From: Rhodamnia argentea
Taxonomy: Eukaryota; Streptophyta; Magnoliopsida; Myrtales; Myrtaceae
Direction of reading: 5' to 3'
Assembly (NCBI RefSeq): GCF_020921035.1
Contig: NC_063150.1
Span: 4,030,001-4,094,000, forward strand
Length of the DNA stretch: 64,000 nt
Numbering within the stretch: position 1 is the stretch's first letter; every line of letters starts with the position of its first letter. The notes under the pieces were generated by a model that had not been told where the DNA came from, did no database searches, and was given only the letters and a program-made list of their open reading frames with translations. Shown here piece after piece: positions 63,089-64,000 of the stretch. The position numbers and the translations under genes are program-made.

Positions 63089-64000
63089 ATGTCCAACGTC
63101 GTGGTCCCAGAAGTGGTGCTGAGCTCGGGCGCGAGAATGCCGCTGATCGGGATGGGTGGGGCGGCGACCAATCTGCCACCGCCCGACGTGCTTACATCCA
63201 TATTCCTCGATGCCATCGAAGTCGGGTACCGCCACTTCGACACAGCGGCATGCTACGGCTCCGAAGAGGCGCTCGGTCGGGCAGTTGCCGAGGCCCTGGA
63301 CCGAGGGCTTGTCAAGAGACGCGGGGACATCTTCATCACCACCAAGCTCTGGTGCGCCGACGCCCATCCGGGTCTCGTTCTTCCCGCCCTCAAGAAGTCT
63401 CTCCAGTAAATTCTTGATCATTTGCCTTCTGATCTCTTCCTGTTCATCTTGACTGCTTGGCACTATATACAGTTCTAATAACCCTAGAAGTCAGAAATTA
63501 GCTTCCAACACCATACAAGAAGTTCTTATTGAAAAGGAATAAAAAAAAAATTAGAAGAAATCTCTAAATGATCAACATGACGATAATATATGAGCATTCA
63601 CGAATTGATCCTTTAGATATTTCTTCCGATTTGTGGAAGATTCCACACTCCAACCATTCTGATTTTTTTCTTTTTGATTTGTTACTTAAATAGTTCCTCC
63701 ATTTAAAAAATTTACGCGATAAACATCAATTTTCACTTCAGATACATTATTATAAGTTGCATGCATTATTCACTTCTGATCTCTTCCTGTATATTTTTAC
63801 TGCTTGGTGTGTATTGATTTAAATAGGGGGCTCGGTTTAGAGTATGTGGATCTCTATCTAATCCACTTGCCAATAAGAGTGAAGGAAGGAACCGAAGGGT
63901 TCGATTTCAAGGGCAAAATGTTGCCCTTTGACGTGAAAGGGACATGGGAGGCCATGGAAGAGTGCTCCAAACTGGGCTTGGCCAAGTCCATTGGAGTCAG
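63089..64000 (+). CDS. Aldo-keto reductase, AKR4 family (gene B), 5' part, runs off the window
   Basis: Exon 1 63089-63405 and the start of exon 2 from 63827; exon phases equal those of gene A. The protein starts [20 protein letters not shown], with a six-residue longer N-terminus than gene A. The catalytic tetrad is visible: Asp51 and Tyr56 ([12 protein letters not shown]), Lys86 (ITTKLWC), His119 (YLIHLPI). The residue after that His is Leu, where gene A and most relatives have Trp (HWP). The exon 2 fragment reads [18 protein letters not shown] and onward, nearly identical to gene A. No disabling change is seen in the visible 164 or so residues; exons 3-4 lie outside. Function as for gene A: NADPH-dependent reductase of unknown substrate. 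Confidence 0.92.

Overview
This is plant nuclear DNA: intron-rich genes with GT-AG junctions, plant-specific transcription factor families (ZF-HD, BBR/BPC, INDETERMINATE DOMAIN), a CASP-like membrane protein, and long AT-rich intergenic stretches full of MITE, SINE, LINE and LTR remnants. The organism is a dicot, probably woody. The style of the repeats makes me think of Myrtaceae (Eucalyptus-like), but that is a guess I cannot prove from the sequence.

Layout. 1-3.6 kb: 3' half of a dihydroxyacetone kinase gene (+). 5.2-7.7 kb: a complete four-exon calmodulin gene (+). 9.6-10.2 kb: an intronless zinc-finger homeodomain gene (-), bordered by CT and CA microsatellites. 10.5-24.5 kb: no recognisable gene, but a copia integrase scrap, a foldback MITE and a decayed element with two LTR-like repeats. 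24.6-26.0 kb: a BASIC PENTACYSTEINE gene (-) with a probable 5'-UTR intron. 26-31.6 kb: transposon-rich, with a Tourist-like MITE and a SINE. 31.7-34.3 kb: an IDD gene of the SGR5/IDD15 type (-, three exons). 34.4-47.8 kb: gene-poor, with several MITE families, a second SINE in the opposite orientation and a small retroposed insert. 47.8-50.0 kb: a CASPL4D-type gene (-) whose two introns each carry a foldback repeat. 52.3-64.0 kb: an aldo-keto reductase (AKR4) cluster, all on +: intact gene A, broken B-type copy, broken A-type copy, and gene B, which runs off the window.

The most interesting region is the AKR cluster. By N-terminus, 5' flank and exon remains the order is A, psi-B, psi-A, B, which suggests duplication of a two-gene unit. 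Psi-B is split by a 1.13-kb solo LTR with a near-perfect 5-bp target duplication. Its promoter/leader region has been amplified into a 121-bp tandem array in which every unit repeats a TATA-like motif. Psi-A carries an exact-length 36-bp in-frame duplication and an insertion. The DHAK, calmodulin, ZHD, BPC, IDD and CASPL genes look like ordinary housekeeping or regulatory genes with no evident functional linkage. I found no tRNA, rRNA or CRISPR array. Intron and exon limits were assigned by hand from family knowledge and splice-site phase, not from transcripts.
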